Shown piece by piece: positions 31,797 through 41,331 of a DNA stretch of 64,000 nucleotides (position 1 is its first letter; each line of letters starts with the position of its first letter). The stretch comes from Lineus longissimus. Lineage: Eukaryota; Nemertea; Pilidiophora; Heteronemertea; Lineidae. The stretch is taken from NCBI RefSeq assembly GCF_910592395.1, contig NC_088325.1:9242109-9306108 (forward strand), read 5' to 3'. Both the position numbers and the translations under genes were made by a program. The notes under the pieces are model-generated. The model did not search any database. It had not been told where the DNA came from and worked only from the letters and a program-made list of their open reading frames with translations.

Positions 31797-32940
31797 TGTT
31801 TATCTAAGTGTCACCTTTAAAAGAAAAGCCAGCCTCATTAGGCTTATGAGACACATAAAAAATAACAAAATTACATAATTCAGGCGGCGCCCTTCCTACC
31901 AGTTACATATTTCGCAACATCTTTAACCAGAAGATGGTCTTTAACACAATATCTAACTTCTGTCCAATCATTCGAAAGTCCGTGTATTTAGCTGATGCTA
32001 AGGTATAAAGTTCTTTGCGGAGCTGATTATATGCTGGGCACGAACAAATAAAGTGTTCTTCATCTTCTATCTCATTACTTGCACACATAGTGCATAAACG
32101 TTGGTGGAGTTGTATGTGACGATATCGACCTATTTCGATATTTAGCGGGAAACTTCCATTTCTGAGTCTTGCAATAATAGAGCGCATTTCTCTATTTAGC
32201 GGTACCTTAACATAGCTTTCAATTTCAAACGTGTTTTTTAACGATTTGTTAGTTCTCAACTTGGGCATGGTGTTGATCTCATTCAACCATGCACTTGCAT
32301 ATTTGCCAATCAGTACATCGCGGGCGGTGTTAGCTAATGTTCTGGTTTGAACCCTGTCTAGGTTACTACTAAGTTCAATATTGATAAAATAGTCCTGTAA
32401 ACCACACTTTTCAAGAATGCTTTTGATTCCTTTACACCAATTGTATTTTCCTCTCGTTGCTAAGTCATAGTCCCAGAGGGACTTTTCGCACACTTTATAA
32501 CTTTTGTAGCCCCACACGCCACATGCGTAATCGAGGATTGGCGCAACCTTGGCTTCGTACAGACGACAATATGTGTCATACGATAGTCCTTGCTTCGTCC
32601 TGAAGTGTTTCACAAGAATCCCGGCGAGAGATTTAGTTGCCGCTTTTTCGAGGGCAATGGCTGTTACAGTATAGTCTAGAGTATCATTGATAATGCATCC
32701 AAGATAACGGTAGTGATCAGAAATTGTCAGCGGTGTGCCATTGAGCGTAAACAAATAGTTTGTCTGTGGTTCACTCTTGCGCCTACAATGTAACACATGT
32801 GTCTTTTCAACATTGATTCCCATTCGCCATTTACTACATCAAGAACCTAACTTTGTTAATAAGGTTTTGAAGAGATTGCTCATTGTCACACATGAGAACT
32901 ATATCGTCTGCATAGAGCAATATAGTAACCTTTTCAGGTC
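31797..32940 (-). mobile_element. 5'-truncated LINE on the minus strand
   Basis: Begins on the minus strand at a LLYADDIVLM block (RT motif C, about 32900-32935) and runs through the thumb, with an intact 306-codon frame at 32823-31903 that ends in a zinc-knuckle region (CTMCASNEIEDEEHFICSC). A frame break separates the YADD part from the rest. It sits inside the CR1/L2-like fragment, whose sequence resumes on both sides. Confidence 0.75.
31903..32823 (-). pseudogene. LINE ORF2 C-terminal part
   Basis: 306 codons open without stops: the post-palm region (YLGCIINDTLDYT, DYACGVWGY), a helical middle and the C-terminal CxxC...HxxxxC zinc knuckle. The catalytic palm is almost wholly missing, so it cannot act as an RT. 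Confidence 0.7.
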
Positions 32941-33000
32941 AACTGGTGCAATCCCTACAGAAAGTTCAAAACGCCTCGGCACATTTGATCACTCGTACTA

Positions 33001-33154
33001 AAAAGTCTGACCACATAACACCTGTACTGATCGACCTACATTGGTTGTCCGTGAAGTTTAGGATCCGGTACAAAGTTCTCATCCATACCTTTCGAGCCCT
33101 TCATTCCACAGCCCCTCCTTACATCTCGGAGTTGGTTTCCTTCCGCAGACCTGG
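33001..33154 (+). repeat. left copy of the 154-bp duplication
   Basis: Recipient CR1/L2 sequence from AAAAGTCTGACC to CAGACCTGG; it matches 37539-37692 with one mismatch. Confidence 0.85.
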
Positions 33155-33378
33155 ACGACGACGGCAACAACAACAACAACAGTTGAAAGTTTTTGGAGCT
33201 CCTGAATTTTCGAACTTTACAACGATTTTACGTGCACAAACTAGTCTTTCAGGGGTCTCATAAATCAACTAAGGAACAGCACGTTTGGAATATCTTGGCT
33301 TCAGTCGGTTAACGTGTTGTTATTCTGTGAAAAAGGCGGACTTAATCACTGTCGTTGGTGAGTTGGGAATATAACAAG

Positions 33379-34423
33379 ATGGCGTCGATCAAAGACCAAA
33401 CACAAAGCACGACAAAGCATGCACCCGTACGCGCAAATAAGCGTGGTCGGTCTAAGACCCTGTGTGAAACAGACATAGGGTCGCTTCTAAAATGGCGAAA
33501 GGTGTCAGGTGAAAGTGATATGACGGTCCTTGCCGATGTGAGTGTTTGTGGAGCTGTAGGCTGTTCTGACGTTACCGGTTCTTCAGATGATGTTTCATCA
33601 CCAGTGCCCTCCTGTATTAACGCCGCCGGGGGGTCTTCACCGATTCGTGCAACGGCTGCGACAAAGACGCCGAAAAACCCAGGTCAGAAAACGTTCAGTA
33701 ACAAGGACATTATGAATGCTATACTTAACCTTACGGGCAACGTCAATGATATAGAGAGAAAGCTTACGGACCAGATTAATACGCTTGAGCGGACAATTGA
33801 GGAATCTGTGTTACGCAAGGTGAACGACATCGTTAGTGAGAAAGTAAAAGTGGAAGTGGCAGAAGTGAAAGCTCAGGTGGCTGCTCTTAGAAGAAAGTCG
33901 GATGACTCCGCGGAGTTTTTGAATATTGTGATTCGAATTTCTACAGCAGGGAAAGAATGAAAATGTCGCAAACAAGACACAAGCCCTTTTGCGGGAAGGG
34001 CTAAAGCTGAAGGACTTGTCTTTTCAAAAAGTCGAACGCAAACGCTCATACAATGACCGCCCAGGCCTGATTATTGCCACGTGCCGGTCGTATGAGGACA
34101 AATCTCTGATAATGGACGCTAAACAATCGCTTAAGGAGTGTCGTCAGTACAGTAATGTGTATATTTCGAACGATAAGCCTCTGTCACAGAGAATCGCCGA
34201 GAATAATATACGGACAATTGTGAAAAATCTCCCAGGCGCTGGCGACGTGCTTGAGGTCAAAGGCTCGCGAGTGGTCGCCAAGCAACAGAAATATGTCCCC
34301 AACGAGAATAATCGAAACGATAAAATGAATAGCCGAAATCGACCTCAGGGTAACCAAACAGTAACACGAAACACGAATAACCGCCAGGAAGGATATAACC
34401 GTGGAGCGAATGCAAACCGCTAG
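33379..34423 (+). pseudogene. LINE ORF1 (coiled coil plus RRM-like), one frameshift
   Basis: The ATG at 33379 in AAGATGGCG is the likely start; an upstream GTG-opened extension is not needed. Residues roughly 115-175 form a heptad-like coiled coil (LTGNVNDIERKLTDQINTLE...). A frameshift near 33940 (stop TGA at 33958-33960) moves reading to the frame ending at 34423, which has an RRM-like RPGLIIATCRSYEDKSLIM block and a basic, Asn/Arg-rich tail. In LINEs, ORF1 proteins bind the element RNA as a chaperone. Confidence 0.65.
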
Positions 34424-34432
34424 GATGACGCA

Positions 34433-37360
34433 ATGTGTCGAGACAACTCCGCTGGAGAACATGCAGTCAGGGATGGCCACTCATTTATGTTGCTGAACGC
34501 TCGTAGTCTAAAAACTGTAAATCGGTCGAAAAATAAGCTGGTGCAATTCCAGCAGTTGGTGCTTTGTAATCAGTTTGATTTCGTGTGTGTTTCGGAGACT
34601 TGGTTAAACGCAGAGGTAGCCGACGGTGAAATACTGCCGCCTTCGTACACCATCCATCGAAGGGACCGCAACTCGCAGGAACAAGAACGTGGTGGCGGCG
34701 TTCTAATGGCATGTAGATCGGACATGCCGTCGTACCGTAGAACTGACCTGGAAAAAGAAAACTCCGAGATTCTTGTGTGCGAGGTCAAACCAGATTCTGA
34801 CGAGCCTTTTGCTCTTATTGTGTGCTATAATCCACCGGATAATGTCGATGAGCAGATGGCGTTCCTGGGGGACCTCAGGGACGTTCTCAAAAGTTGTGAA
34901 GGAGAATTCAGCAATATTTGTCTCTCAGGCGACCTAAACATTCCGAGCATCAATTGGGACACTGTGTCTAGTGTCAATGGCTCTCATGTGTCTGGGGAGT
35001 TTTGTAATATCGTGAACGATTTCTCGTTAACACAGCTCGTCCTCAACCCTACTCATAAGCATGGAAACATACTCGACTTAATCCTGACAAATCAACCAGA
35101 GCGATTCAGTGACACGGAAACATGGCCAGGAATGTACGATTCTGATCATTTTCCCGTAGTGTCGAATTTCCGTACTAGAATGCCCCGTCGTGTTGGAATT
35201 TCGCGCGTTGTTTATGACTTTACGCGTGCGGACTACACAGGTCTAAGGTCATTCCTTTGTGACGAGCTTGGTCCCAACTCTGATTTCTGTTTGCAAAATG
35301 GCCAGGACGGCATTGACAATTTGTGGTCAGAGTGGCTAGGTGTGTATAACACTGGATTAGACCGCTTTATTCCGCGGAAAACTATTCGTGACAAAAGCTA
35401 TCCGCCATGGATTGACCGCGAAGTGAGACGCATGTCAACAAAAGTGAATGCTGCCCGCCGCTGCGCAAAAAACAGGAACAGTGACTCTTGTTGGAGGAAA
35501 TACCGGCGCCTGCGCAATGAACTCAGAAATTTGACCCGTGACAAATACAAAGCGAATGTAAACAATCTTGGATCAGAAGTGCGTAGAAACCCAAAACGTT
35601 TTTGGAACTTCTATCACGCAAAAACCAAATCAAACTCTATACCAGAGACAGCGAAGCTGGGCAATGAGTCTTTTGTGACTCCTCTGCGCAAGGCAAAAGC
35701 CTTCAATGGTTATTTTTATTCCAATTTTTCTCATCACAACGACTTGAGAAAACCTGATGTTACCATGTATGATAATTATAACCTTGATTCTGTTAACTTT
35801 ACAGCAGTTGAGGTGAAATCGGTATTAAACAGGCTGGACAAGACTAAGGCCTGTGGGCCTGACAGGGTCTCTAATCGTGTTCTGAGGGAGTGTGCCTCTA
35901 CACTGTGTTCTTCACTCGCATTTTTATTCAACGTTTCAATGCAGACAGGTGTTTTACCAAACGATTGGAAAATCGCTAACGTTGTGCCAGTGTACAAGAA
36001 GGGAGACAAGCATTTGATTTCAAATTATAGACCCGTGTCTCTCCTATCTGTGGTTTCTAAAGTAATGGAACGTTGCATTTATAACAGTATCTATCCAGTC
36101 TTAAGTCCGTCAGTCTATAAAGGCCAGCATGGCTTCTGTAACAGGCGGTCAACGGCCACTCAGCTTGTTCAGTTCCAGCATAGACTGGGCCAGGTCTTAG
36201 ATAGTGGGGGTCAAACTGATGTTATATATTTGGATTTTGCTAAAGCTTTCGATTCCGTTCCCCATTGCCTCTTATTACATAAGATTCGTTCCTTTGGAAT
36301 CTGTGGACGTCTTCTGAGTTGGTTAACGTCGTATCTTACAAATAGGAAGCAGAGAGTTGTGATTAATGGCTCGGAGTCATCACTTTTAGATGTACTGTCT
36401 GGTGTGCCGCAAGGGTCAATTTTAGGCCCTCTTTTATTCTTATTGTACGTAAATGATATTGCTGAGGTCGTTAGTGACGGTACTGCCATGGATCTTTTTG
36501 CTGATGATTCCAAAATGTGTAGGGAGATAGAGTCTGTAACCGACTGTCTGCTACTTCAGACCGACCTTGATAAATTGTACGCTTGGAGTAAACGGTGGGG
36601 CATGACATTTAGCCCAAGCAAATGCATGGTCATGAGTGTTACTAGGAAGTTAAATCCGACACACTTCTTTTACAATATCAATGGTTTTGCATTGTGTCGG
36701 GTTGATAAATTCAAGGATCTTGGTATTGTCTTTTCTTCGGACCTGTCATGGTCATCTCATGTCAATGGTATTGCAAGCAGTGCAAGTAGAATGTGGGGTA
36801 TGATCAGGCGTGTATGCGGGCGTACTGCAGACGTTAATTTGAATATCATGTTGTATAAATCACTTGTGCGTAGTCGCCTTGAATATGGTACGGTGGTATT
36901 CGACACACATGTGCGACGTGATCTTGAAACTTTAGAGCGTGTCCAGCGGAGGGTGACTCGTCACATTTTAGGCCCTGATATGCCATATGTGGAGCGTCTG
37001 CGAGCGTTGTCTCTGCTGCCCCTGTCGTACCGTCGGGAAATCAAGGATCTAGTTTTTATGCACGATTCTTATTATAATGTCCTGGATTTTAATGCACGTT
37101 TTTATATAACCCCGGCTGTAAGGGGCGACGGTTTACGACTGGCGCAGCCGAGATTCCACTCGGAGACGTTCGGTGCCTCATACTGGGTGAGGACACCGAA
37201 GCTGTGGAACAGCCTCCCGGTCCAATTACATAATTTGAAAAAAATGCATTTTAAATCGTCCCTTAATGTTTATTATTTTGACAGGTTGGATCGTTTGGAT
37301 GTCGACGACATGTGCACTTTCGTCACTTTCTGCCGTTGTGCAAACTGTCGGCCCACTTAG
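34433..37360 (+). CDS. LINE ORF2, endonuclease-reverse transcriptase (975 aa, intact)
   Basis: Residues 1-235: AP-like endonuclease with LLNARSL, VSETWLN, CLSGDLNIP and a SDHFPVV catalytic block. About 330-400: basic linker with RNPKRFWNFYHAK. About 455-720: RT with KACGPDRVSN, NYRPVSLLSVVSK, motif A YLDFAKAFDSVPH, motif B SGVPQGSILGPLLF and motif C LFADDSKM (FADD instead of YADD). C-terminus: thumb and a short CRCANCRPT cysteine end. It starts 9 bp after ORF1. Intactness suggests recent activity in this genome. The clade (CR1/Jockey-like) is assigned from motif style. Confidence 0.85.
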   Translation: MCRDNSAGEHAVRDGHSFMLLNARSLKTVNRSKNKLVQFQQLVLCNQFDFVCVSETWLNAEVADGEILPPSYTIHRRDRNSQEQERGGGVLMACRSDMPSYRRTDLEKENSEILVCEVKPDSDEPFALIVCYNPPDNVDEQMAFLGDLRDVLKSCEGEFSNICLSGDLNIPSINWDTVSSVNGSHVSGEFCNIVNDFSLTQLVLNPTHKHGNILDLILTNQPERFSDTETWPGMYDSDHFPVVSNFRTRMPRRVGISRVVYDFTRADYTGLRSFLCDELGPNSDFCLQNGQDGIDNLWSEWLGVYNTGLDRFIPRKTIRDKSYPPWIDREVRRMSTKVNAARRCAKNRNSDSCWRKYRRLRNELRNLTRDKYKANVNNLGSEVRRNPKRFWNFYHAKTKSNSIPETAKLGNESFVTPLRKAKAFNGYFYSNFSHHNDLRKPDVTMYDNYNLDSVNFTAVEVKSVLNRLDKTKACGPDRVSNRVLRECASTLCSSLAFLFNVSMQTGVLPNDWKIANVVPVYKKGDKHLISNYRPVSLLSVVSKVMERCIYNSIYPVLSPSVYKGQHGFCNRRSTATQLVQFQHRLGQVLDSGGQTDVIYLDFAKAFDSVPHCLLLHKIRSFGICGRLLSWLTSYLTNRKQRVVINGSESSLLDVLSGVPQGSILGPLLFLLYVNDIAEVVSDGTAMDLFADDSKMCREIESVTDCLLLQTDLDKLYAWSKRWGMTFSPSKCMVMSVTRKLNPTHFFYNINGFALCRVDKFKDLGIVFSSDLSWSSHVNGIASSASRMWGMIRRVCGRTADVNLNIMLYKSLVRSRLEYGTVVFDTHVRRDLETLERVQRRVTRHILGPDMPYVERLRALSLLPLSYRREIKDLVFMHDSYYNVLDFNARFYITPAVRGDGLRLAQPRFHSETFGASYWVRTPKLWNSLPVQLHNLKKMHFKSSLNVYYFDRLDRLDVDDMCTFVTFCRCANCRPT

Positions 37361-37538
37361 TGCGCATGTCGCCGGCACCCCGACGACACAACCCATATTA
37401 TCTGGTGCCATATAATAGGTCTCGACCTACATGGTTACCAGTGTAATGCATGTACGTTTTATTTTGTTCATAATCCAATGTCTTGTCATGTTATATCAAA
37501 TATTGTACATGTATTTTACACGAATAAATAAATAAATA

Positions 37539-37692
37539 AAAAGTCTGACCACATAACACCTGTACTGATCGACCTACATTGGTTGTCCGTGAAGTTTAGG
37601 ATCCGGTACAAAGTTCTCATCCATACCTTTCGAGCCCTTCATTCCACAGCCCCTCCTTACATCTCGGAGTTGGTTTCCTTACGCAGACCTGG
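37539..37692 (+). repeat. right copy of the 154-bp duplication
   Basis: Repeats 33001-33154 immediately after the LINE tail, then continues into the recipient CR1/L2 C-terminus. Confidence 0.85.
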
Positions 37693-38044
37693 CAGAGCAC
37701 TCCGCTCTGCGGGGGAGTATAAACTCAAGGTCCCCGCCATAGGAAGGTCTGTGGAGGGAGATATTTTGGGGCTTCGGCCCCAAGGCTGTGGAATGAACTT
37801 CATCTGTCCATCCGATCGGCAGCTGACCTGGGCATCTTCAAGAAGACATTGAAAACCTATCTTTTTAAATTAGCCTATTTTTAAATCCGTTTTTAATCAT
37901 GTGGTCCTAAATTGTTTCATTGTTTTATTGCTGTATTTTAGTACTTTGAGCACATTGTTTCTTAGATTGTAAGGTGCCTTTGAGCTATTGTTGATAAAGG
38001 CACCTGAAAATATGTTTTAATAAGAATAAGAATGATAATTATCA

Positions 38045-39240
38045 CCCAAGGGGTTAGGTGCCGTTTTGTCACATATTACGGGACAGCGGGGAACGCCCCA
38101 TCGCTTACGCATCTAGGACGCTCACTAAAGCAGCTCGCAGTTAGAAAAAGAAGGACTGGCAGTTATATTCGGATTGCATAAGTTCCACCAGTTCCTATAT
38201 GGACGTAAGTTTACCCTAATAACTGACAATAAGCCAATCAGTTACATTTTTGGTCCCAAACCGGGTATACCTGTTCTTGCAGCCGTGCGAATACAAAGGT
38301 GGTCAATCCAACTAGCCGCTTATGATTATGACATTCAGTGCCGTAAATCAGAAGCTAACGGCAATGCCGATGCATTGTCGAGGCTACCGCTACCTGTTCA
38401 TTCAGTGGACAGCAGACGCAGTGGAACTCAATATCGCGCAGAAAAGTACCCTCCCAGTTACGGCTAAGAACATTGCAAGGGGAGTGCGACATGATCCTGT
38501 GTTGTCAATGGTATCGCATTTCACCAGCACAGGATAGCCCGAACCCCAGGACATTTTTCAAACGAGTTGAAACCGTGCTACAATCGCAGGGACGAAATCA
38601 CCACTGAGGATGGCTGTTTCCTATGGGGAATACGCACCATATTCCCAAATAAATTGCAGGGAGAAATACTTGAGGAATTACAGCATGGACACCCAGGAAT
38701 AGTACGCATGAATGGTCTTGCCAGGTTACATGTGTGGTGGGCTAATCTCGATAGAGACATAGAACTATTGGTTCAAACATGTGGAGCATGTTAAAATGTA
38801 CATTCAACTCCCGCACCGGCACAAGGAAATCCTTGGAAATGGCCATCAGGGCCATGGAAACGAGTCCATGTTGATTTCGCTGGGCCATTCATGGGACACA
38901 TGTTTTTCATCGCAGCTGATGCTTATTCAATATGGCTAGAGGTTTACCGCATGAAATCAACTAGCGTACGAGTACAATAGAAATCATGCGCAAGATATTC
39001 GCGGAACATGGTATATGTACTGAATTAGTATCAGATAACGGGCCTTAATTCGTATCAGCCGAATTTCGAGACTTTCTCAAGGGTAATGGCATAAAACATG
39101 TGTTGTCAGCCCTGTATCACCCCAGCACAAACGGACAGGCAGAACGATTCGTCAAAACTTTCAAAAAGGCGTTTAGAAAGGGTATGAAAGCAAGGGCGGA
39201 TAGGCCGACATCATTGAATCATAAACTATGTGAATGTTTG
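38045..39240 (+). mobile_element. Ty3/Gypsy LTR retrotransposon fragment (RNase H-integrase)
   Basis: Degraded pol. RNase H is at 38090-38400 (RPIAYASRTLTKA, then LHKFHQFLYGRKFTLITDNKP and NADALSRLP). The integrase zinc region is at 38650-38795 (HPGIVRMNGLAR, CGAC). The integrase core is at 38865-39180 (VHVDFAGPF, LVSDNGP, YHPSTNGQAERFVKTFKKAF). Several stops and frameshifts; no LTRs found. It abuts Polinton C. Confidence 0.8.
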
Positions 39241-40114
39241 GGTCAAGGGTTATAGTGAGAAGTTGTATTGAATTTTACTACTAGATATTGAATTTTACTA
39301 ATAAATATTGAATTTTACATGTATACACGGATAGAACACATACGATTCTACTTGGGTTGAAGGCTGATAGACAACATCACATTATCACTCATAACCCATC
39401 TTCTGCTAATCCCGAATAAACATTGTATGTAAGAATACCGGCATTGAGAGAGAATACATTCTTTCTTCCAAAATATATTTATCTGTCAGCTGATGTCACC
39501 ATTTCGGGGATTCCAAAAACATCGTGATTAAGAACGTCGGGAGGAACTTGATATCAAATATGGTAATTAAGTGGGGAACAGAACAACATATATTTGATCT
39601 CTACGAATAGAGTCATTATTTGACATTCACAGATTTGTAGTTAACAGAAGAGAAAAGAAACGATAAGGTGTTTCAAGGTATTCAATCAGACAATCTAAGG
39701 AAGTTAAGATCTGGTGTAACTGAAGCTAATGTCACTGGTGAAACTAGCGATAAAAAAACTCTTAAGAAAGTGTTCGGTACCAAATACAAGATACCATTAG
39801 ATTTTGAACTATTCTTCACCCATGCGCCATTTTACCAGTTTCCAATTTCCGAGGATGTGATTATTGAAATTACATTAGCACCCAAGGAGGAAATAGTAGT
39901 AAAAGACACACATGTAGCCATGAACTACACACTTGAAAATGTATGTTCCGAGTACGGCACAGTAACTATCAAGATCACTGCAAGTCAACTGAGTATCAGA
40001 TACAACTCTGGATTTTCAATATTTTACGATTGGGTAGACCATTTCAAGAGAGTCAATGTTACTTCAAATGAAGCGTTAATAAACGAGAACATTAATTTTC
40101 CAAGAATGTCAATT

Positions 40115-40120
40115 AAAGGC
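40115..40120. repeat. target site duplication, left (AAAGGC)
   Basis: The AAAGGC directly before the AGTAGTG terminus is repeated at 56216-56221. Confidence 0.9.
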
Positions 40121-40993
40121 AGTAGTGTAAAAGTGAGAGTTCTGACTCACTGGTATTTTGACTGACTTTCCTTTCAGTCAAACACCAGTCAACACGTTTC
40201 ATAATTTTTTCCATTTCCTTCCAGTCAAATACCAGTCAAACAAAACTCAGTCAAACACCAGTCAACACGTCACACAACTTCTCTCATTTCAATAATTTTC
40301 ATAAATTTTTTCTCCAGTCAAATACCAGTCAACACATTTCTCAAAAACGCTCCACTTGCTCGCTTCGCTCGCTGTACAACACTTTTCTCAAACCACTCGC
40401 TCGCTGTACAACAACCTACAATTGACTGACTTTCCTTTCAGTCAAACACCAGTTAAACCCGCTCTTCAATTTTGAAGAACGGACTCCCAGTCAAACACAG
40501 TCAAACACATTTCCTTCCAGTCAAACACCAGTCAACTCGTTCTTCAACCTTGAAGAACGGACACACAGTAGTCAAATCCTAGTCAAATTATTTCCTTTCA
40601 GTCAAACATCAGTTAAATCCGCTCTTCAATTTTGAAGAACGACTCATGGTCAAATCCTGGTCAAATTATTTCCTTTCAGTCAAACACCAGTCAACACCGC
40701 TCTTCAATTTTGAAGAACGACTTCCCAGTCAAACACCAGTCAACACGTTTCTCAAAAACGCTCCACTCGCTCGCTGTACAACAACCTACAATTCTACAAT
40801 TCTACAATTCTTCAAAAGTACACAACTTCTTCAACGGACATAAACTAATAAAAATATTATTTTCATATAAATAAAGTATGTCCTTCCTCTCCGACGAACA
40901 ACTTGAATCACGTATCACACGATCGACAAATTATCTAAAGTGGAAAGAGCTCCCGTTGAACACATGGTACAAAATCAACGCTTTGAAAGAATT
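40121..40993 (+). repeat. left terminal inverted repeat of Polinton B (873 bp)
   Basis: Matches the reverse complement of 55343-56215 with only scattered substitutions and no length change. Internally it has many CAGTCAAACACCAGTCAA-type units, four hairpins of the GTTCTTCAA/TTGAAGAAC type (near 40464, 40541, 40621, 40699) about 80 bp apart, and GCGAGCGAAGCGAGC-type motifs. It ends within the first third of a small gene whose full copy lies at the right end. Confidence 0.92.
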
Positions 40994-41018
40994 CATTTCC
41001 ATACGTGGATCTAATTAA
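40878..41018 (+). pseudogene. truncated TIR copy of the 99-aa terminal gene
   Basis: ATG at 40878 after CATATAAATAAAGT. The product matches the 99-aa protein of 55159-55458 through NAL-KE, then leaves homology at the TIR boundary and stops at TAA 41016-41018 (46 codons). Because it lies in the TIR, the promoter and start of the right-end gene are duplicated here. Confidence 0.7.
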
Positions 41019-41141
41019 AAATTATTATTTTGTATAAATAAATGATCACACCCATGATGATTTTCGTCGCTTGCGTCAAAATTCTCATGGGTGTGGTGAG
41101 CCCTGAATTCTACATTTTCGACCAAGTGGTGATTATATAGA
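41012..41141 (+). ncRNA. promoter-like box followed by hairpin; candidate small transcript
   Basis: AAAAATTATTATTTTG then TATAAATAAATG (about 41013-41044), the same box that precedes the real genes, is followed only by a 32-codon frame (41042-41141 region). The box leads into a hairpin with arms CACACCCATGA (41047-41057) and TCATGGGTGTG (41085-41095), extended internally by ATTTTC/CAAAAT. A parallel arrangement lies at 54880-54991. It could be a structured short RNA, a leader, or a tiny peptide gene. Confidence 0.35.
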
Positions 41142-41331
41142 ATACTAAAATTAACAAACAAGTTCAGGCTTGTTGGACAGATTTGATATGAACAAGTTTT
41201 GTTGGCGTGTAGTCATTTTATAATCAAGTTGTTTGACTATAAATTCACTAACCATGGTCGAATCCGAAATTTAAAAAGATTTTGTTTCCATACCGCTACT
41301 TGATAAAAAATTATTTTTTTGTAATATATAA

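Larger units (their letters stand above)
33155..37538 (+). mobile_element. near-complete two-ORF LINE with 154-bp flanking duplication
   Basis: It starts in ACGACGACGGCAAC and CAA repeats, carries ORF1 and an intact 975-codon ORF2, and ends in a TAAA-type tail (about 37520-37538). The flanks 33001-33154 and 37539-37692 are identical apart from one base (TTCCGC versus TTACGC), giving a 154-bp direct duplication of the recipient CR1/L2 sequence. Little decay is visible, so this is a young insertion. Confidence 0.85.
31563..38040 (+). mobile_element. second CR1/L2-like LINE fragment, split by two LINE insertions
   Basis: Three pieces read in order: 31563-31795 (VRNLGVIFDQ to SRLDYCNALLDG), 32941-33154 (QLVQSLQKVQNASAHLITR to RRPGR) and 37539 to about 38040 (repeat of the previous 154 bp, then the C-terminus and 3' UTR). 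The 3' UTR has a 9-bp-stem hairpin GGTGCCTTT/AAAGGCACC (37973-38004), a common 3' signal type in this clade. Only the RT C-terminal region is left. Confidence 0.7.

Noticed and set aside
34184-34480. 98-codon minus-strand frame over the LINE ORF1/ORF2 junction
   Set aside because: Antisense to two supported ORFs, no domain.
40200-40760. Regularly repeated units that could suggest a CRISPR array
   Set aside because: Units and spacers are both degenerate, the array is inside a transposon TIR, and the genome is eukaryotic.
40632-40874. 80-aa frame in the left TIR, with an identical design at 55462-55704
   Set aside because: It is produced by the CAGTCAA repeat and hairpin arrays, starts without the promoter motif, and has no domain. 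It looks like a repeat artefact.
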